64,000 nucleotides of DNA from Enterococcus columbae DSM 7374 = ATCC 51263 (GCF_000406925.1 NZ_KE136347.1:62001-126000); one strand, 5' to 3'; numbered from the stretch's first letter, positions 52,412-62,175 are shown. Notes: generated by a model not told the origin, from the sequence alone. Made by a program: numbers and translations.

Positions 52412-53293
52412 TTGAAATATAGAGGAATGCTATATGCTTGTCTTGCGGCTACTTTTTGGGCGATTTCAGGCATATCTGGACAAATTTTGATGCAACAGTT
52501 TCATTTTACAGCTAATTGGATTGTTGCAGCGCGTATGATTGTTTCTGGTGGATTATTGTTGCTTTTTAGTCAAAGGTTTAATCAGAAAAAATCGTTAGGC
52601 GATATTTTTCAGCAACCAAGTGCAATGATTCGTTTGCTATTGTTTGGTGTTTTTGGTATGTATGCTGTACAAGCCGGTTTTTTCCAAACAATTGAGTACA
52701 GTAATGCTTCATTTGCCACAATTATCCAATTTACGGGCCCGATTTTTATTATTTTTTATGAGGCGTTTCGTCAGCGGCAATGGCCATCTTTTCAAACAAT
52801 CTTTTTGTTAATTTTAACGTTTATTGGTATATTATTATTGGCAACTAAGGGAAACCTCAATCAGTTAATTGTACCTAAGATGGCGATAGTAATGGGGCTC
52901 ATTGCTGCCTTGGCAATTGCGGTTTACAGTATCTTACCTCGACAGTTAATCATGGAGTATGGCAGTTTAACCGTAGTAGGTATGGGCATGCTAATAGGAG
53001 GGATTTTTGCGAATTTAGTGCATCCAATCTGGCAAGTTGATGGTTTATTTACGCTTGCTTCTTTTATTCAATTTTTAATTGTAGCAATTGTCGGCACAGC
53101 GTTGTCATTTTTTTGTTATTCGCAAAGCTTGCAATATATCTCCCCGTCATTAGCCGGAATTTTAACAGCGGTAGAGCCGTTATTATCGCTTGTTTTTTCA
53201 ATTATTATTTTTCATTTAGCTTTTGGATGGATTGAGTGGATAGGTTTTTTACTAGTTTTTTGTTCGATTTTATTATTACAAAGAAAAATGTAG
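52412..53293 (+). CDS. EamA-family (DMT) transporter
   Basis: A 293-residue drug/metabolite transporter with ten predicted helices in two EamA repeats. The first repeat starts at about residue 5 (GMLYACLAATFWAISGISGQ), the second near 150; ALSFFCYSQSLQYISPSLAG and AVEPLLSLVFS are typical of the C-terminal half. The likely start is TTG 52412 after GGGGGGGTCAGG; ATG 52427 is an alternative. Substrate unknown. Confidence 0.87.
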   Translation: MKYRGMLYACLAATFWAISGISGQILMQQFHFTANWIVAARMIVSGGLLLLFSQRFNQKKSLGDIFQQPSAMIRLLLFGVFGMYAVQAGFFQTIEYSNASFATIIQFTGPIFIIFYEAFRQRQWPSFQTIFLLILTFIGILLLATKGNLNQLIVPKMAIVMGLIAALAIAVYSILPRQLIMEYGSLTVVGMGMLIGGIFANLVHPIWQVDGLFTLASFIQFLIVAIVGTALSFFCYSQSLQYISPSLAGILTAVEPLLSLVFSIIIFHLAFGWIEWIGFLLVFCSILLLQRKM

Positions 53294-53302
53294 GTGAGAA
53301 AA

Positions 53303-53488
53303 GTGAGTTTTAAACGTTTTGCTCAATTATTTATTATTTATGTATTAGCGATTTTGTGTAGCGAAGCAGTAGTGCAGCTTTTTTCTGTACAGTCGATTAT
53401 CGTTCGCTTAGCAATTTTTATCATAGTTGGCTATATCGTTTTGACGATTCCGCTAACTGTGTTAACCTTGTTGAAAAATAAGAAATAA
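53303..53488 (+). CDS. Small membrane protein of unknown function
   Basis: A 61-residue protein with two predicted helices (about 6-24 and 30-55) and a basic C-terminus LLKNKK. The GTG start at 53303 follows AGGTGA; another GTG lies three codons earlier. It follows the EamA gene by 9 bases, so it is probably in the same transcript. Confidence 0.6.
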   Translation: MSFKRFAQLFIIYVLAILCSEAVVQLFSVQSIIVRLAIFIIVGYIVLTIPLTVLTLLKNKK

Positions 53489-53570
53489 TCAGTAAGCCTA
53501 TTAGTTTTAAGGAACATAGTCTTTAGAACTAATCGATTTGTTTTTATTAATAAAGAAAGTGGGGATACTA

Positions 53571-53939
53571 TTGTTATTAAAAAAAATACATGAAAATTTA
53601 ACTGTATGTAAGTTGGCGGATTTTTCACAAATTGAATTAGATAAGGAATTATATTTTCTAAGCAAAACAGACGAAGAAATCTCATTGGTATGTAAAACAG
53701 AAGATACACCTAGTCAAACAATTGAAAGAGAAGATGATTGGCGTGCTTTTCGGATTCAAGGAGTATTGGATTTTTCTTTAATAGGTATTTTGTCTAAACT
53801 TTCTAGTATTTTGGCAGAAAATAAGATTGGCATTTTTGCTATATCTACTTTCAATACAGACTATATTCTGGTTAAAGCTAAGGATTATGAACGTGCATTA
53901 ATTATCTTGGCAGAGGCTGGCTATACGATTATTGATTAA
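53571..53939 (+). CDS. ACT-domain (CASTOR-like) protein
   Basis: A 122-residue protein with two ACT-like units, as in the bacterial CASTOR/GATS-type family that senses amino acids. The second unit is clearest: FRIQGVLDFSLIGILSKLSSIL near residue 58, then FAISTFNTDYILVKAKDYERA. TTG at 53571 is the likely start, with GTGGGGA upstream. Ligand and partner are unknown. Confidence 0.8.
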   Translation: MLLKKIHENLTVCKLADFSQIELDKELYFLSKTDEEISLVCKTEDTPSQTIEREDDWRAFRIQGVLDFSLIGILSKLSSILAENKIGIFAISTFNTDYILVKAKDYERALIILAEAGYTIID

Positions 53940-53950
53940 AACAGCTAAAA

Positions 53951-53998
53951 AACAGCAAGTGATTATAGAGCGATAGCCTTTAATCACTTGCTGTTTTT
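53951..53998. terminator. Bidirectional terminator
   Basis: Perfect 15-bp stem AACAGCAAGTGATTA / TAATCACTTGCTGTT with TTTTTTT on the plus side, between the convergent ACT-domain and minus-strand genes. Confidence 0.88.
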
Positions 53999-54334
53999 TT
54001 ATTTTGAAATGCGATCGAATGTTTCTTTTTTAGTATAGTATTTATAGGCAATATGAAAAACACCAAACAGCATTAAGCCAAAACCAAAATAGATATTGCC
54101 CTGCCAAATAAGTGTCATATTGCATAAGGTAATGATTAATAAAACGGCAAAGAAAAAGCCGATTTGCAGCCGAAGAATCATTTTTTGAGAAATCTTACTT
54201 AAAAAAATAGTCGGATTCTTTTGCATTCTTGCCCAAATATTGACTGTAAGGATGACTAAACCAATACTAACGAATAATCCAAAGTAAACGGACAGCCAGA
54301 AAGTAAATGCTAGATTCAAAATACTAAGAATCAT
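53999..54334 (-). CDS. Small membrane protein downstream of queH
   Basis: A 111-residue protein with four predicted hydrophobic segments (about 5-30, 50-68, 72-94), family not recognised. It overlaps the queH stop by 11 bases on the same strand, so it is made from the same transcript. No evidence ties it to queuosine. Confidence 0.65.
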   Translation of the reverse strand: MILSILNLAFTFWLSVYFGLFVSIGLVILTVNIWARMQKNPTIFLSKISQKMILRLQIGFFFAVLLIITLCNMTLIWQGNIYFGFGLMLFGVFHIAYKYYTKKETFDRISK

Positions 54335-55082
54335 GAGTGTTTAAAACCAACTTTCCATTTTCAGCTTCATAGGCCTTAATATATTCTTTGGCTTCTTCAT
54401 TGACTTCTTTTAAATTGACCCCTTGTTGTTTAGCAGCAAAAATACAGCCACAATAGCATTGGCGAAAAACATCATACTCTCGACACATTTCAATCGAACG
54501 TTGATAGCCTTGATTTTTCTTAAAGTCACTTGGTAGGTAATTGGTATTATAGATTTTTTGGATATCCATACCAATTTGATTAATTAATTGACTATTTTTT
54601 TTCGGTGAGATGGTTAAAGCACTACCGAAATAGTCATAGCCTAATTCTTGTGCTTTTTCAGCAACTAAATCTAAACGCAGATTGAAACAAGCTTCACAAC
54701 GCTTGCCGCCTTCAGGTTCTTTATGTAAATCTTGCTTGACCATTAATTGGATAAATTCATTTGGTTTATATTCATCAACAATTAAATCCACGTGATTGCC
54801 TGTATTGGCATTAAAGTCTTCGATGAATTTCTTTTGGACTAGCATTCGACGAATATATTCACTTTCTGGATGAATGTTAGAATTTGCAAAGAAAATGGTC
54901 ACATCAGCGTGCTGACATAAAAATTCTAAAGTATAAGTTGAACACGGTGCACAACAAGAATGAAGTAAAATTCGTGGGCGCTCATCGTTTTTTTGCCATT
55001 CAATAATCATTTTTTGAAGTACACGATCATAGTTGATTTTTTGATTTTTCATCTTTTCTAAGATGACATCAGCATTTAACAT
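54324..55082 (-). CDS. queH: Epoxyqueuosine reductase QueH
   Basis: A 252-residue enzyme of the DUF208 family that reduces epoxyqueuosine to queuosine in tRNA, replacing the cobalamin-dependent QueG. The metal-cluster cysteines are visible as HSCCAPCSTY near residue 41, GKRCEACFN near 131, and CREYDVFRQCYCGC near 205. It starts with ATG after GGGGGAAAA. No other queuosine gene is in the window. Confidence 0.92.
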   Translation of the reverse strand: MLNADVILEKMKNQKINYDRVLQKMIIEWQKNDERPRILLHSCCAPCSTYTLEFLCQHADVTIFFANSNIHPESEYIRRMLVQKKFIEDFNANTGNHVDLIVDEYKPNEFIQLMVKQDLHKEPEGGKRCEACFNLRLDLVAEKAQELGYDYFGSALTISPKKNSQLINQIGMDIQKIYNTNYLPSDFKKNQGYQRSIEMCREYDVFRQCYCGCIFAAKQQGVNLKEVNEEAKEYIKAYEAENGKLVLNTHDS

Positions 55083-55186
55083 TCGGTTTTCCCCCTTCGT
55101 TCTTTCATTATACTAATAAAATGGCAAAGTAAAAGTAGTTTGCAAAGAAAACATCAAAAATTTTATGAAAATGATAAAAAAAGTAG

Positions 55187-55215
55187 TTGACAGTTAGAAA
55201 GACTACTTGTATACT
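55187..55215 (+). promoter_or_regulatory. Promoter of the met transporter operon
   Basis: TTGACA (55187-55192) and TATACT (55210-55215) with a 17-base spacer, directly upstream of the T-box leader. Confidence 0.82.
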
Positions 55216-55224
55216 GTGCTTAAA

Positions 55225-55505
55225 TTAAAAATAAATGAGTACTTTGATGAGAAGAGTAGCTTGATGAAATAGTTAAAGAGAATCCGGTTGGTGAGAAAGG
55301 ATGCTAGGCAGTTAAGTGAAGATGAGCTCTGAGTTTCCAAATTGTTCACGCAGTTTGGACGGGAATGACCGTTATATCATCGGGTTTCAATAGGAACCTT
55401 TTGAGGTATAGTCTGTGAAGGCTATATAAATTAGGGTGGTAACACGATTTTTCAGTCGTCCCTTTACTAATCTTTAGGTTAGTAAAGGGCGGCTTTTTTA
55501 TTTAC
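55225..55505 (+). ncRNA. T-box leader, methionine specifier
   Basis: A tRNA-sensing riboswitch. The conserved T-box AGGGTGGTAACACG lies at about 55432-55445. The terminator GTCGTCCCTTTACTAA / TTAGTAAAGGGCGGC (about 55456-55492), followed by TTTTTT, overlaps it as expected. Stem I upstream carries GGGAATGACCG, where ATG (55365-55367) is followed by ACC as in known specifier loops; AUG means it reads uncharged tRNA-Met. This agrees with the metNIQ operon that follows. Confidence 0.88.
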
Positions 55506-55525
55506 TTAAACAAAAGGAGAAAATC

Positions 55526-56545
55526 ATGATTGAATTAAAAAATGTAACCAAAACATTTATTCCTCAGTCTTCAGGTAAAGAAGTCACAGCCGTAAAAAAT
55601 GTTTCTCTAAAGATTGAAAAAGGAGAAATTTTTGGCATTGTCGGTGCATCTGGGGCAGGTAAATCGACCTTGGTTAGATGTATGAATCTATTAGAAGTGC
55701 CTACCTCAGGAGAAGTGTTGTTTGAAGGCACTGATTTGATCAAGCTTAGTCAAAAAGAGCTACTAAAAAAACGTCAATCTATTTCAATGATTTTTCAAGG
55801 CTTTAACTTATTTAGCCAGCGTAGTGTCTTAAAAAATATTTGCTATCCATTAGAAATTGCCGGTGTGAAAAAAGCTGAGGCGATTCAAAAGGCTGAAACC
55901 TTACTTGAATTAGTTGGCTTGGCAGATAAAGCGCAGGCCTATCCTTCACAGCTATCTGGTGGACAAAAGCAAAGAGTGGCCATTGCTAGAGCTTTAGCAA
56001 CAGATCCGAAAGTGCTATTATGTGATGAAGCAACTAGTGCGTTGGATCCAAATACGACCTTGTCCATCTTGAAATTATTACAAGAAGTTCGCGAAAAATT
56101 GGGTGTAACGGTGATTATTATCACGCATGAAATGGAAGTTGTTCAAAGAATCTGTGATAAAGTTGCGGTAATGAATCATGGGGAAGTTGTAGAAACAGGA
56201 ACAACTGAACAGATTTTCTTAAATCCGCAATCACCGATTACACGTAAGATGCTATTAACTGAGGAAGCAACCGAACTCATTCCAAGCGATGGACCAATTT
56301 TGAGAATCAGCTTTGATGGCCAAGCCGCCTCATTACCATTAATTTCTAAATTGATTTTAGAATCGCAAGCGCCAATCAATATTTTAAAAGCTAATACAGA
56401 AGAAATTAAAGGCAAGGCATTTGGTCAAATGATTGTTCAATTGCCGGATAAAGAAGCGTTGGTTGAAAAAATCAAAGAAATTCTAGTTCGCGAAGGATTA
56501 GATTTTGAGGAAGGAAGTGCTTATCTTGGACGCAACGATGCTTAA
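55526..56545 (+). CDS. metN: Methionine ABC transporter ATP-binding protein
   Basis: A 339-residue MetN. Walker A GASGAGKST near residue 42, signature [14 protein letters not shown] and Walker B VLLCDEATSALDP are complete; the C-terminal NIL domain from about residue 265, starting ILRISFDGQAASLPL, binds methionine and inhibits transport. It follows the T-box and AAAGGAG. Confidence 0.95.
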   Translation: MIELKNVTKTFIPQSSGKEVTAVKNVSLKIEKGEIFGIVGASGAGKSTLVRCMNLLEVPTSGEVLFEGTDLIKLSQKELLKKRQSISMIFQGFNLFSQRSVLKNICYPLEIAGVKKAEAIQKAETLLELVGLADKAQAYPSQLSGGQKQRVAIARALATDPKVLLCDEATSALDPNTTLSILKLLQEVREKLGVTVIIITHEMEVVQRICDKVAVMNHGEVVETGTTEQIFLNPQSPITRKMLLTEEATELIPSDGPILRISFDGQAASLPLISKLILESQAPINILKANTEEIKGKAFGQMIVQLPDKEALVEKIKEILVREGLDFEEGSAYLGRNDA

Positions 56546-57179
56546 TACGATTTGGACTGGGATTTGGGAAACAATTTATATGGTATTTTTCTCAATGTTA
56601 GTCACTTATATATTTGGTCTACCACTTGGCGTGATATTATTTGTCACAGATAAAGGTTCGCTCTATCCGAATCGTGTGATTAATCTCATTCTTGGCTTTT
56701 TAGTGAATGTATTTCGCTCAATTCCATTTTTGATTTTGTTGGTTTTACTTTTACCATTTACGCGTTTGGTCGTAGGAACTACACTTGGTTCTACTGCAAC
56801 TATTGTACCGTTAGTGGTTTCGGCTATTCCTTTTGTAGCAAGAATGGTTGAGTCTTCATTAAAAGAAGTGGATGAAGGAGTAATTGAAGCTGCGCTATCT
56901 ATGGGGTCAAACTGGTGGCAATTAATTACTAAAGTATTGTTACCAGAAGCTAAACCGTCACTTTCAGTTGGAGCGGTGATTACCTCAGTAACTGTTTTAG
57001 GTTACTCAGCGATGGCTGGTTTTGTTGGTGGTGGCGGTCTTGGTACGATCGCAATTAATTATGGTTATTATCGTTATGATAACAATATAATGCTAATAAC
57101 GGTGGCAGTCATTGTCATCATTGTCCAATTGATTCAAGTCGTTGGGATGAAACTTGTTGAAAAAATTGATAAAAGATAA
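56538..57179 (+). CDS. metI: Methionine ABC transporter permease
   Basis: A 213-residue permease with five predicted helices. The EAA loop contacting MetN is EGVIEAALSMGSNWWQLITK near residue 117. GYSAMAGFVGGGGLGTIAINYGY is the characteristic MetI C-terminal signature (quoted in part as GFVGGGGLGTIA). ATG 56538 overlaps the metN stop; TTG 56526 with AAGGAAG upstream is an alternative start. Confidence 0.93.
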   Translation: MLNTIWTGIWETIYMVFFSMLVTYIFGLPLGVILFVTDKGSLYPNRVINLILGFLVNVFRSIPFLILLVLLLPFTRLVVGTTLGSTATIVPLVVSAIPFVARMVESSLKEVDEGVIEAALSMGSNWWQLITKVLLPEAKPSLSVGAVITSVTVLGYSAMAGFVGGGGLGTIAINYGYYRYDNNIMLITVAVIVIIVQLIQVVGMKLVEKIDKR

Positions 57180-57191
57180 GGGGAGAATAAA

Positions 57192-58037
57192 ATGAAAAAA
57201 AGTTTCAAAAAAATTACACAAATTGTAACACTTGGTTTAGTAGTTGTTGGTTTGGCTGCTTGTGGAGCTGGAAAGAGCGATGATGCAGCAAGTAAAGGTG
57301 CAGATAGCAAAACAATCACGGTGGGGGCCAATCCAACTCCTCACGCTGAGATTTTAGAGCAAGCCAAAGCTGCCTTGAAAAAAGAAGGCTATACTTTAAA
57401 AGTGAAGGTCTTTAATGACTATATTATGCCAAATACAGCTTTAGAAGATAAGCAATTAGATGCCAACTATTTCCAAACACAACCATATTTAGATAAGTTT
57501 AATGAAGAAAAGGGCACACATATTGTTGGTGTAGGGAATGTTCACTTCGAACCACTAGGTATTTATCCTGGTAAAACTAAAACGTTAGAAGCCTTAAAAG
57601 ATGGTGCAACAGTGGCTATCCCAAATGATCCATCAAATGAAGCGCGGGCTTTATTATTATTAGAAGATGCTGGCTTGATTCAATTAAAAGATGGCGCTGG
57701 TATTACGGCAACAGTGAAAGATGTTAAAGAAAATCCTAAGAATTTAAATATTAAAGAAGTTGAAGCTGCGCAAACCGCTCGTTCTTTACAAGACGTGGAT
57801 ATTGCAGTTGTTAATGGTAACTATGCCGTAGAAGCAAAATTAGATGTAAATAAAGATGCTTTACACGTTGAGTCTGCTGATTCAGATGCCGCTAAAACCT
57901 ATGCTAATATGATTTGTGTACGTGAAGGCGATGAAAACAATAAAGCAGTTAAAGCTTTAGTGAAGGTTTTACAAAGCGATGAAATTAAGCAATTCATTGA
58001 TAAAAAATATAACGGGGCAGTTGTAGCTGTTAAATAA
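57192..58037 (+). CDS. metQ: Methionine-binding lipoprotein
   Basis: A 281-residue substrate-binding protein of the NlpA/MetQ family. The signal peptide ends in the lipobox GLAAC with Cys near residue 24, so it is lipid-anchored. Family motifs include GANPTPHAEIL, the LDANYFQTQPYLD stretch and the C-terminal IKQFIDKKYNGAVVAV. It follows metI by 12 bases and AAGGGGAG. Confidence 0.95.
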   Translation: MKKSFKKITQIVTLGLVVVGLAACGAGKSDDAASKGADSKTITVGANPTPHAEILEQAKAALKKEGYTLKVKVFNDYIMPNTALEDKQLDANYFQTQPYLDKFNEEKGTHIVGVGNVHFEPLGIYPGKTKTLEALKDGATVAIPNDPSNEARALLLLEDAGLIQLKDGAGITATVKDVKENPKNLNIKEVEAAQTARSLQDVDIAVVNGNYAVEAKLDVNKDALHVESADSDAAKTYANMICVREGDENNKAVKALVKVLQSDEIKQFIDKKYNGAVVAVK

Positions 58038-58048
58038 TCAAATAATTT

Positions 58049-58106
58049 AAGACCTAGCCAAGGCCACTTAAAAAATTTTTTAAGCGGTCGGCTAAGTCTT
58101 TTTTTA
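58049..58106 (+). terminator. Terminator of metNIQ
   Basis: A long imperfect hairpin, AAGACctAGCC ... CTTAAAAAA / TTTTTTAAG ... GGCTaaGTCTT, followed by TTTTTTT. Confidence 0.82.
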
Positions 58107-58196
58107 TTTTCTAGTATTTTTAGCTAATTTGAAGCTAGGCAGGGTGGATTTTTTCTTTGCTTGTATTTTTGTGTTAAAATAATCGAAGGGAACTAT

Positions 58197-58224
58197 TTTA
58201 CATTTACAAGTTTTCTATTATAAT
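58197..58224 (+). promoter_or_regulatory. Promoter of zapA-cvpA-mutS2
   Basis: TTTACA (58197-58202) and TATAAT (58219-58224) with a 16-base spacer, 67 bases upstream of zapA. Confidence 0.6.
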
Positions 58225-58290
58225 AGGAAGCGAATTTGTAAACGTCGATGTTGATTGTCACTCGATTGTTTTTAGGGGGAACTGATGTTA

Positions 58291-58743
58291 ATGTCTGATC
58301 AAAAGACAAGATATAAAGCTACAATTGATGGTCAAAACTATACGATTATTGGCCATGAATCAAAGATACATATGGATTTGGTTGTTCGTCTAGTCAATGA
58401 GCAGCTAAATGAAATCAAGGCACTCTCACCACAGATTGATAGTGAACAAGCGGCAATTTTAGCTTGTGTGAATGCAATTTCTGATCAGGTGAAAAAACAA
58501 GAACGCCTTTTAGACCTTGAAGCTGAAAATCGCGAATTACACCAAAAAACAATAAAACTAGTTGAATTGGAAAATCGGATCAAACGTATTGAAGCAATCG
58601 AAAAAGAGGCTAAGGATATTTTAGAACGTACGGGACGTAGCGATGTAAAAATTGCCAATCATGTTGAAGCACAGCAAATCTTAAATGAAGAAAGAAAGCG
58701 AACCATTCAGGAAAAGGCCAACCAACAGGTGCAGGAAGGATAA
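58291..58743 (+). CDS. zapA: Cell division protein ZapA
   Basis: A 150-residue FtsZ-ring stabiliser. The N-terminal globular domain (about 1-65) has RYKATIDGQNYTIIG and MDLVVRLVNEQLNEI; the rest is a long coiled coil (about 66-145), longer than in B. subtilis ZapA but normal for lactic acid bacteria. The start at 58291 is better spaced from GGGGGA than the ATG at 58285. Confidence 0.88.
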   Translation: MSDQKTRYKATIDGQNYTIIGHESKIHMDLVVRLVNEQLNEIKALSPQIDSEQAAILACVNAISDQVKKQERLLDLEAENRELHQKTIKLVELENRIKRIEAIEKEAKDILERTGRSDVKIANHVEAQQILNEERKRTIQEKANQQVQEG

Positions 58744-58746
58744 GTA

Positions 58747-59292
58747 ATGATTAATGTCTTATTATTTTTCATGTTGATTTTTTCTTTTTATACGGGAGGA
58801 AGAAGAGGCTTAGCCTACCAATTGATTTATAGTGTGGGGTTTTTATGCTCCTTTTTATTAGCGATTGCTTTTTACCAACCTTTAGGAAAAAAGCTTGAAT
58901 TATTTATTCCTTATATGTCGGTGACAGCGGATAGTAAATTAGCTTTTTACAGTCAAGAGACAGCCTTGGATTTAGATAAGGCCTATTATGCGGCTGTTTC
59001 ATTTCTCATCGTTTTATTTATTGGTTGGTTATTAACCAAATTTATTGCTATTTTTTTCGTTCGTTTACGAATTGTTCGTTTAATTCAAGATTTGGATTGG
59101 CTACCAGCAGGATTGTTAAATATGGGCATTAGCTATACTTTTATTTGTTTAGTTTTGTTTATTCTAAGTATGATTCCTTTGGCAACAATTCAAAACTTGT
59201 TTTTTGAGCCCGATTTTGTTCGGCTAGTCGTTAAACACTCACCAATCCTATCATCGTTATTTCATTATTTATTGTTAAAACCATTAGGATAG
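58747..59292 (+). CDS. cvpA: CvpA family membrane protein
   Basis: A 181-residue membrane protein with four predicted helices, of the colicin V production protein family; the true role is unknown. The N-terminal FYTGGRRGLAYQLIYSVGFL is typical. It follows zapA by three bases and precedes mutS2, the usual Firmicutes order. Confidence 0.85.
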   Translation: MINVLLFFMLIFSFYTGGRRGLAYQLIYSVGFLCSFLLAIAFYQPLGKKLELFIPYMSVTADSKLAFYSQETALDLDKAYYAAVSFLIVLFIGWLLTKFIAIFFVRLRIVRLIQDLDWLPAGLLNMGISYTFICLVLFILSMIPLATIQNLFFEPDFVRLVVKHSPILSSLFHYLLLKPLG

Positions 59293-59401
59293 GACTAGGA
59301 CAAAGCTGTGCTGGATTTTGTCGTTACGTTAGAGGACAAATTCAAGTGTAGCTTTTTTTGTGCAAGGCAAGTAATCTAAAGAGAGAAAGTAGGAGAAGCG
59401 T

Positions 59402-61768
59402 TTGAATAAAAGAATATTACAGACTTTAGAATATGAACAAGTCAAAGCACAATTAGCTGCTTTTATCGTGACTGCACAGGGCAATGATATTTTAGCGAAT
59501 TTAAGGCCGATTGATAAGGTAGAAAAATTAAAAAATTGGTTAGCTGAAACGCAAGATGCCATCAAAGTATTACGGTTACGCGGGGGCATTCCGATTCCTC
59601 AGTTGGCTAATATTGCCCCACATATGAAACGTATCGAAATTGGGGCCGATTTAAACGGCATAGAATTAGCCCAAGTAACTAAGGTTTTGACGACCACTCA
59701 AGAATTGGTGCGTTTTTTTGCTGATTTAGCGGATGCCGATATTGAATTTGAACGTCTGTATCATTGGTCTGAACAATTGCAACATCTTCCGGAAGTTACG
59801 AAAGAATTGAAACGTTCGATCGATGAAGACGGTTCTATTTTAGATGAGGCTTCAGAAGCCTTGAAAAGCATTCGTCTACAAATTCGTAAGAGTGAGCAAG
59901 CTATTCGTGAAACATTAGATAGCTTAATTCGTGGCAATAATGCGCGCTACCTAAGTGATACACTAGTAACCATGCGTAATGATCGCTATGTTATCCCAGT
60001 AAAACAAGAGTATCGGACGATTTTCGGTGGGGTAGTCCACGATCAGAGTGCTTCTGGTCAAACCCTTTTTATTGAACCAAGGCAGGTAGTGGAGTTAAAT
60101 AATCGATTACGTCAACAGCAAATTGCCGAACGAACGGAAATAGAACGTATTTTAGCCGCTTTATCTGCTAGTTTGGCTCCCTTTAGACGTGAAATTAGTC
60201 ATAATGCAACCGTTATTGGCTTTTTTGATTTTATGAATGCGAAGGCTAGCTATGCTAAGCAAATGAAAGCAACGGTTCCAATAATTAATGCGCAGCAGTA
60301 TGTAGCCTTAAAAGCTGCCCGTCATCCATTGATTTCTCAAGAAAAAGTGGTGGCCAATGATATTATGATTGGAGAAAATTATCAAACGGTAGTAATTACC
60401 GGCCCAAATACTGGGGGAAAAACCATCACCTTAAAAACCTTGGGAATTTTACAATTAATGGCGCAATCCGGCTTACCAATTTTAGCCGATGATGAAAGTC
60501 AAGTCGGTGTATTTAAGGAAATTTTTGCTGATATTGGTGACGAGCAGTCGATTGAGCAAAATCTATCAACTTTTTCTTCACATATGACCAATATTGTCGA
60601 TATTTTAAGAAGAGCCGATCATCAAAGCTTAGTATTATTTGATGAATTAGGTGCTGGAACAGATCCTCAAGAAGGTGCCGCTTTGGCGATTGCTATTTTA
60701 GATGAGATGCATCAACGCCAGTGCTATGTGATGGCGACTACCCATTATCCAGAATTAAAGGCTTATGGTTATAATCGTAAAGGAACGATTAATGCTTCAA
60801 TGGAATTTGATGTGGATACATTAAGTCCGACTTATCGCCTATTAATTGGTGTCCCTGGTCGTAGTAATGCCTTTGAAATTTCTAAACGTTTAGGCTTAGC
60901 TGCACCGATTATTCAACAAGCGCGTCAAATTATGGATGGTGAGAGTCAGGACTTAAATGAAATGATTGCTGATTTAGAAAATCGTCGTAAAATGACGGAG
61001 ACAGAGTACCTGGAATTACGCCATCATGTAGCTGAAGCTGAAAAATTACATCATGATTTAAAAGAAGCGTACAGCTATTTCTTTGAAGAAAGAGAAAACG
61101 AGTTGGCCAAAGCGAGAAAGCAAGCCAATGAATTGGTTGAAAAGGCGCAAGAAGAAGCAGAGGGCATTATTGCGGATATTCGTAAGCTCCAATTGTTGCA
61201 AGGACAAGGAAACGTCAAAGAGCATCAATTAATTGAAGCCAAGAGTAAATTAGCTGACTTGCAGCATCCAGAGGAACATTTAAAGAAAAATAAGGTCTTA
61301 CAAAAGGCTAAACGTGCCAAAACGTTAAAAGCAGGCGATGAAGTGTTAGTTGAATCATATGGGCAAAGAGGGACCTTATTACAAAAGGTGGGCAATCATC
61401 AATGGCAAGTTCAAATGGGCATTTTAAAAATGACCATTGCAGAAGATGAATTACAGGTAGTCACACCGATTGAAGAACCAGCCAAACGAGTCATTCATAC
61501 GGTTCGTTCTGCTCAAGTTTCACATGTTGCCACTCAATTAGACTTACGTGGAAAACGTTATGAAGAAGCATTAAATGAAGTAGATCAGTACATTGATGCA
61601 GCGATATTGGCTGGTTATCCACAAGTGACGATTGTCCATGGTAAAGGAACCGGTGCATTGCGTCAAGGAATTACTCAGTATCTACAAAATCATCGCAGTG
61701 TGGCCTCCTTTGCCTTTGCACCAGCTAATCAAGGTGGCAATGGCGCAACAATTGTCAAATTTAAATAA
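59402..61768 (+). CDS. mutS2: Endonuclease MutS2
   Basis: A 788-residue MutS2, which acts on branched DNA and collided ribosomes. The clamp and core region (about 1-300) lacks the mismatch-binding domain of MutS. The ATPase has Walker A TGPNTGGKTITLK near 332, DIGDEQSIEQNLSTFSSHM and Walker B LVLFDELGAGTDP near 415. A coiled coil and KOW-like part lead to the C-terminal Smr nuclease domain (LDLRGKRYEEAL near 715, VHGKGTGALR near 745). The start is TTG after AGGAGAAG. Confidence 0.95.
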   Translation: MNKRILQTLEYEQVKAQLAAFIVTAQGNDILANLRPIDKVEKLKNWLAETQDAIKVLRLRGGIPIPQLANIAPHMKRIEIGADLNGIELAQVTKVLTTTQELVRFFADLADADIEFERLYHWSEQLQHLPEVTKELKRSIDEDGSILDEASEALKSIRLQIRKSEQAIRETLDSLIRGNNARYLSDTLVTMRNDRYVIPVKQEYRTIFGGVVHDQSASGQTLFIEPRQVVELNNRLRQQQIAERTEIERILAALSASLAPFRREISHNATVIGFFDFMNAKASYAKQMKATVPIINAQQYVALKAARHPLISQEKVVANDIMIGENYQTVVITGPNTGGKTITLKTLGILQLMAQSGLPILADDESQVGVFKEIFADIGDEQSIEQNLSTFSSHMTNIVDILRRADHQSLVLFDELGAGTDPQEGAALAIAILDEMHQRQCYVMATTHYPELKAYGYNRKGTINASMEFDVDTLSPTYRLLIGVPGRSNAFEISKRLGLAAPIIQQARQIMDGESQDLNEMIADLENRRKMTETEYLELRHHVAEAEKLHHDLKEAYSYFFEERENELAKARKQANELVEKAQEEAEGIIADIRKLQLLQGQGNVKEHQLIEAKSKLADLQHPEEHLKKNKVLQKAKRAKTLKAGDEVLVESYGQRGTLLQKVGNHQWQVQMGILKMTIAEDELQVVTPIEEPAKRVIHTVRSAQVSHVATQLDLRGKRYEEALNEVDQYIDAAILAGYPQVTIVHGKGTGALRQGITQYLQNHRSVASFAFAPANQGGNGATIVKFK

Positions 61769-61851
61769 GCAATCAGCTAGTTTGAGCGATTGTTTTTGAA
61801 AAAAGTCTGATTCGTGCTATAATGCATTACAGAATTATCGGAGGTGAGAAA

Positions 61852-62166
61852 ATGGCAAAAGAAATTACAGATGCTACATTTTCAGAAGAAATTAGTGAAG
61901 GTTTAGTTTTAGTAGATTTTTGGGCACCTTGGTGTGGACCATGTCGGATGCAAGCACCAATTTTAGATCAATTATCACAAAAATACGATGAAACTGAACT
62001 AAAAATTACTAAGCTAAATGTTGATGATAATCCAAAAACAGCGCAAGCCTTCCAAGTTATGAGTATTCCAACTTTACTATTCTTTAAAGATGGAGAACTA
62101 GTTGAAAAACGTGTTGGTGTTCAACCAAAACCAGCTTTGGAAGCAATCGTTGAACAATTTGCTTAA
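61852..62166 (+). CDS. trxA: Thioredoxin
   Basis: A 104-residue thioredoxin with the redox-active WCGPC at residues 27-31 and the cis-proline loop SIPTLLFF near residue 71. It starts after CGGAGGTGA. The conserved order mutS2-trxA-uvrC is kept. Confidence 0.96.
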   Translation: MAKEITDATFSEEISEGLVLVDFWAPWCGPCRMQAPILDQLSQKYDETELKITKLNVDDNPKTAQAFQVMSIPTLLFFKDGELVEKRVGVQPKPALEAIVEQFA

Positions 62167-62175
62167 TTTAATAAA

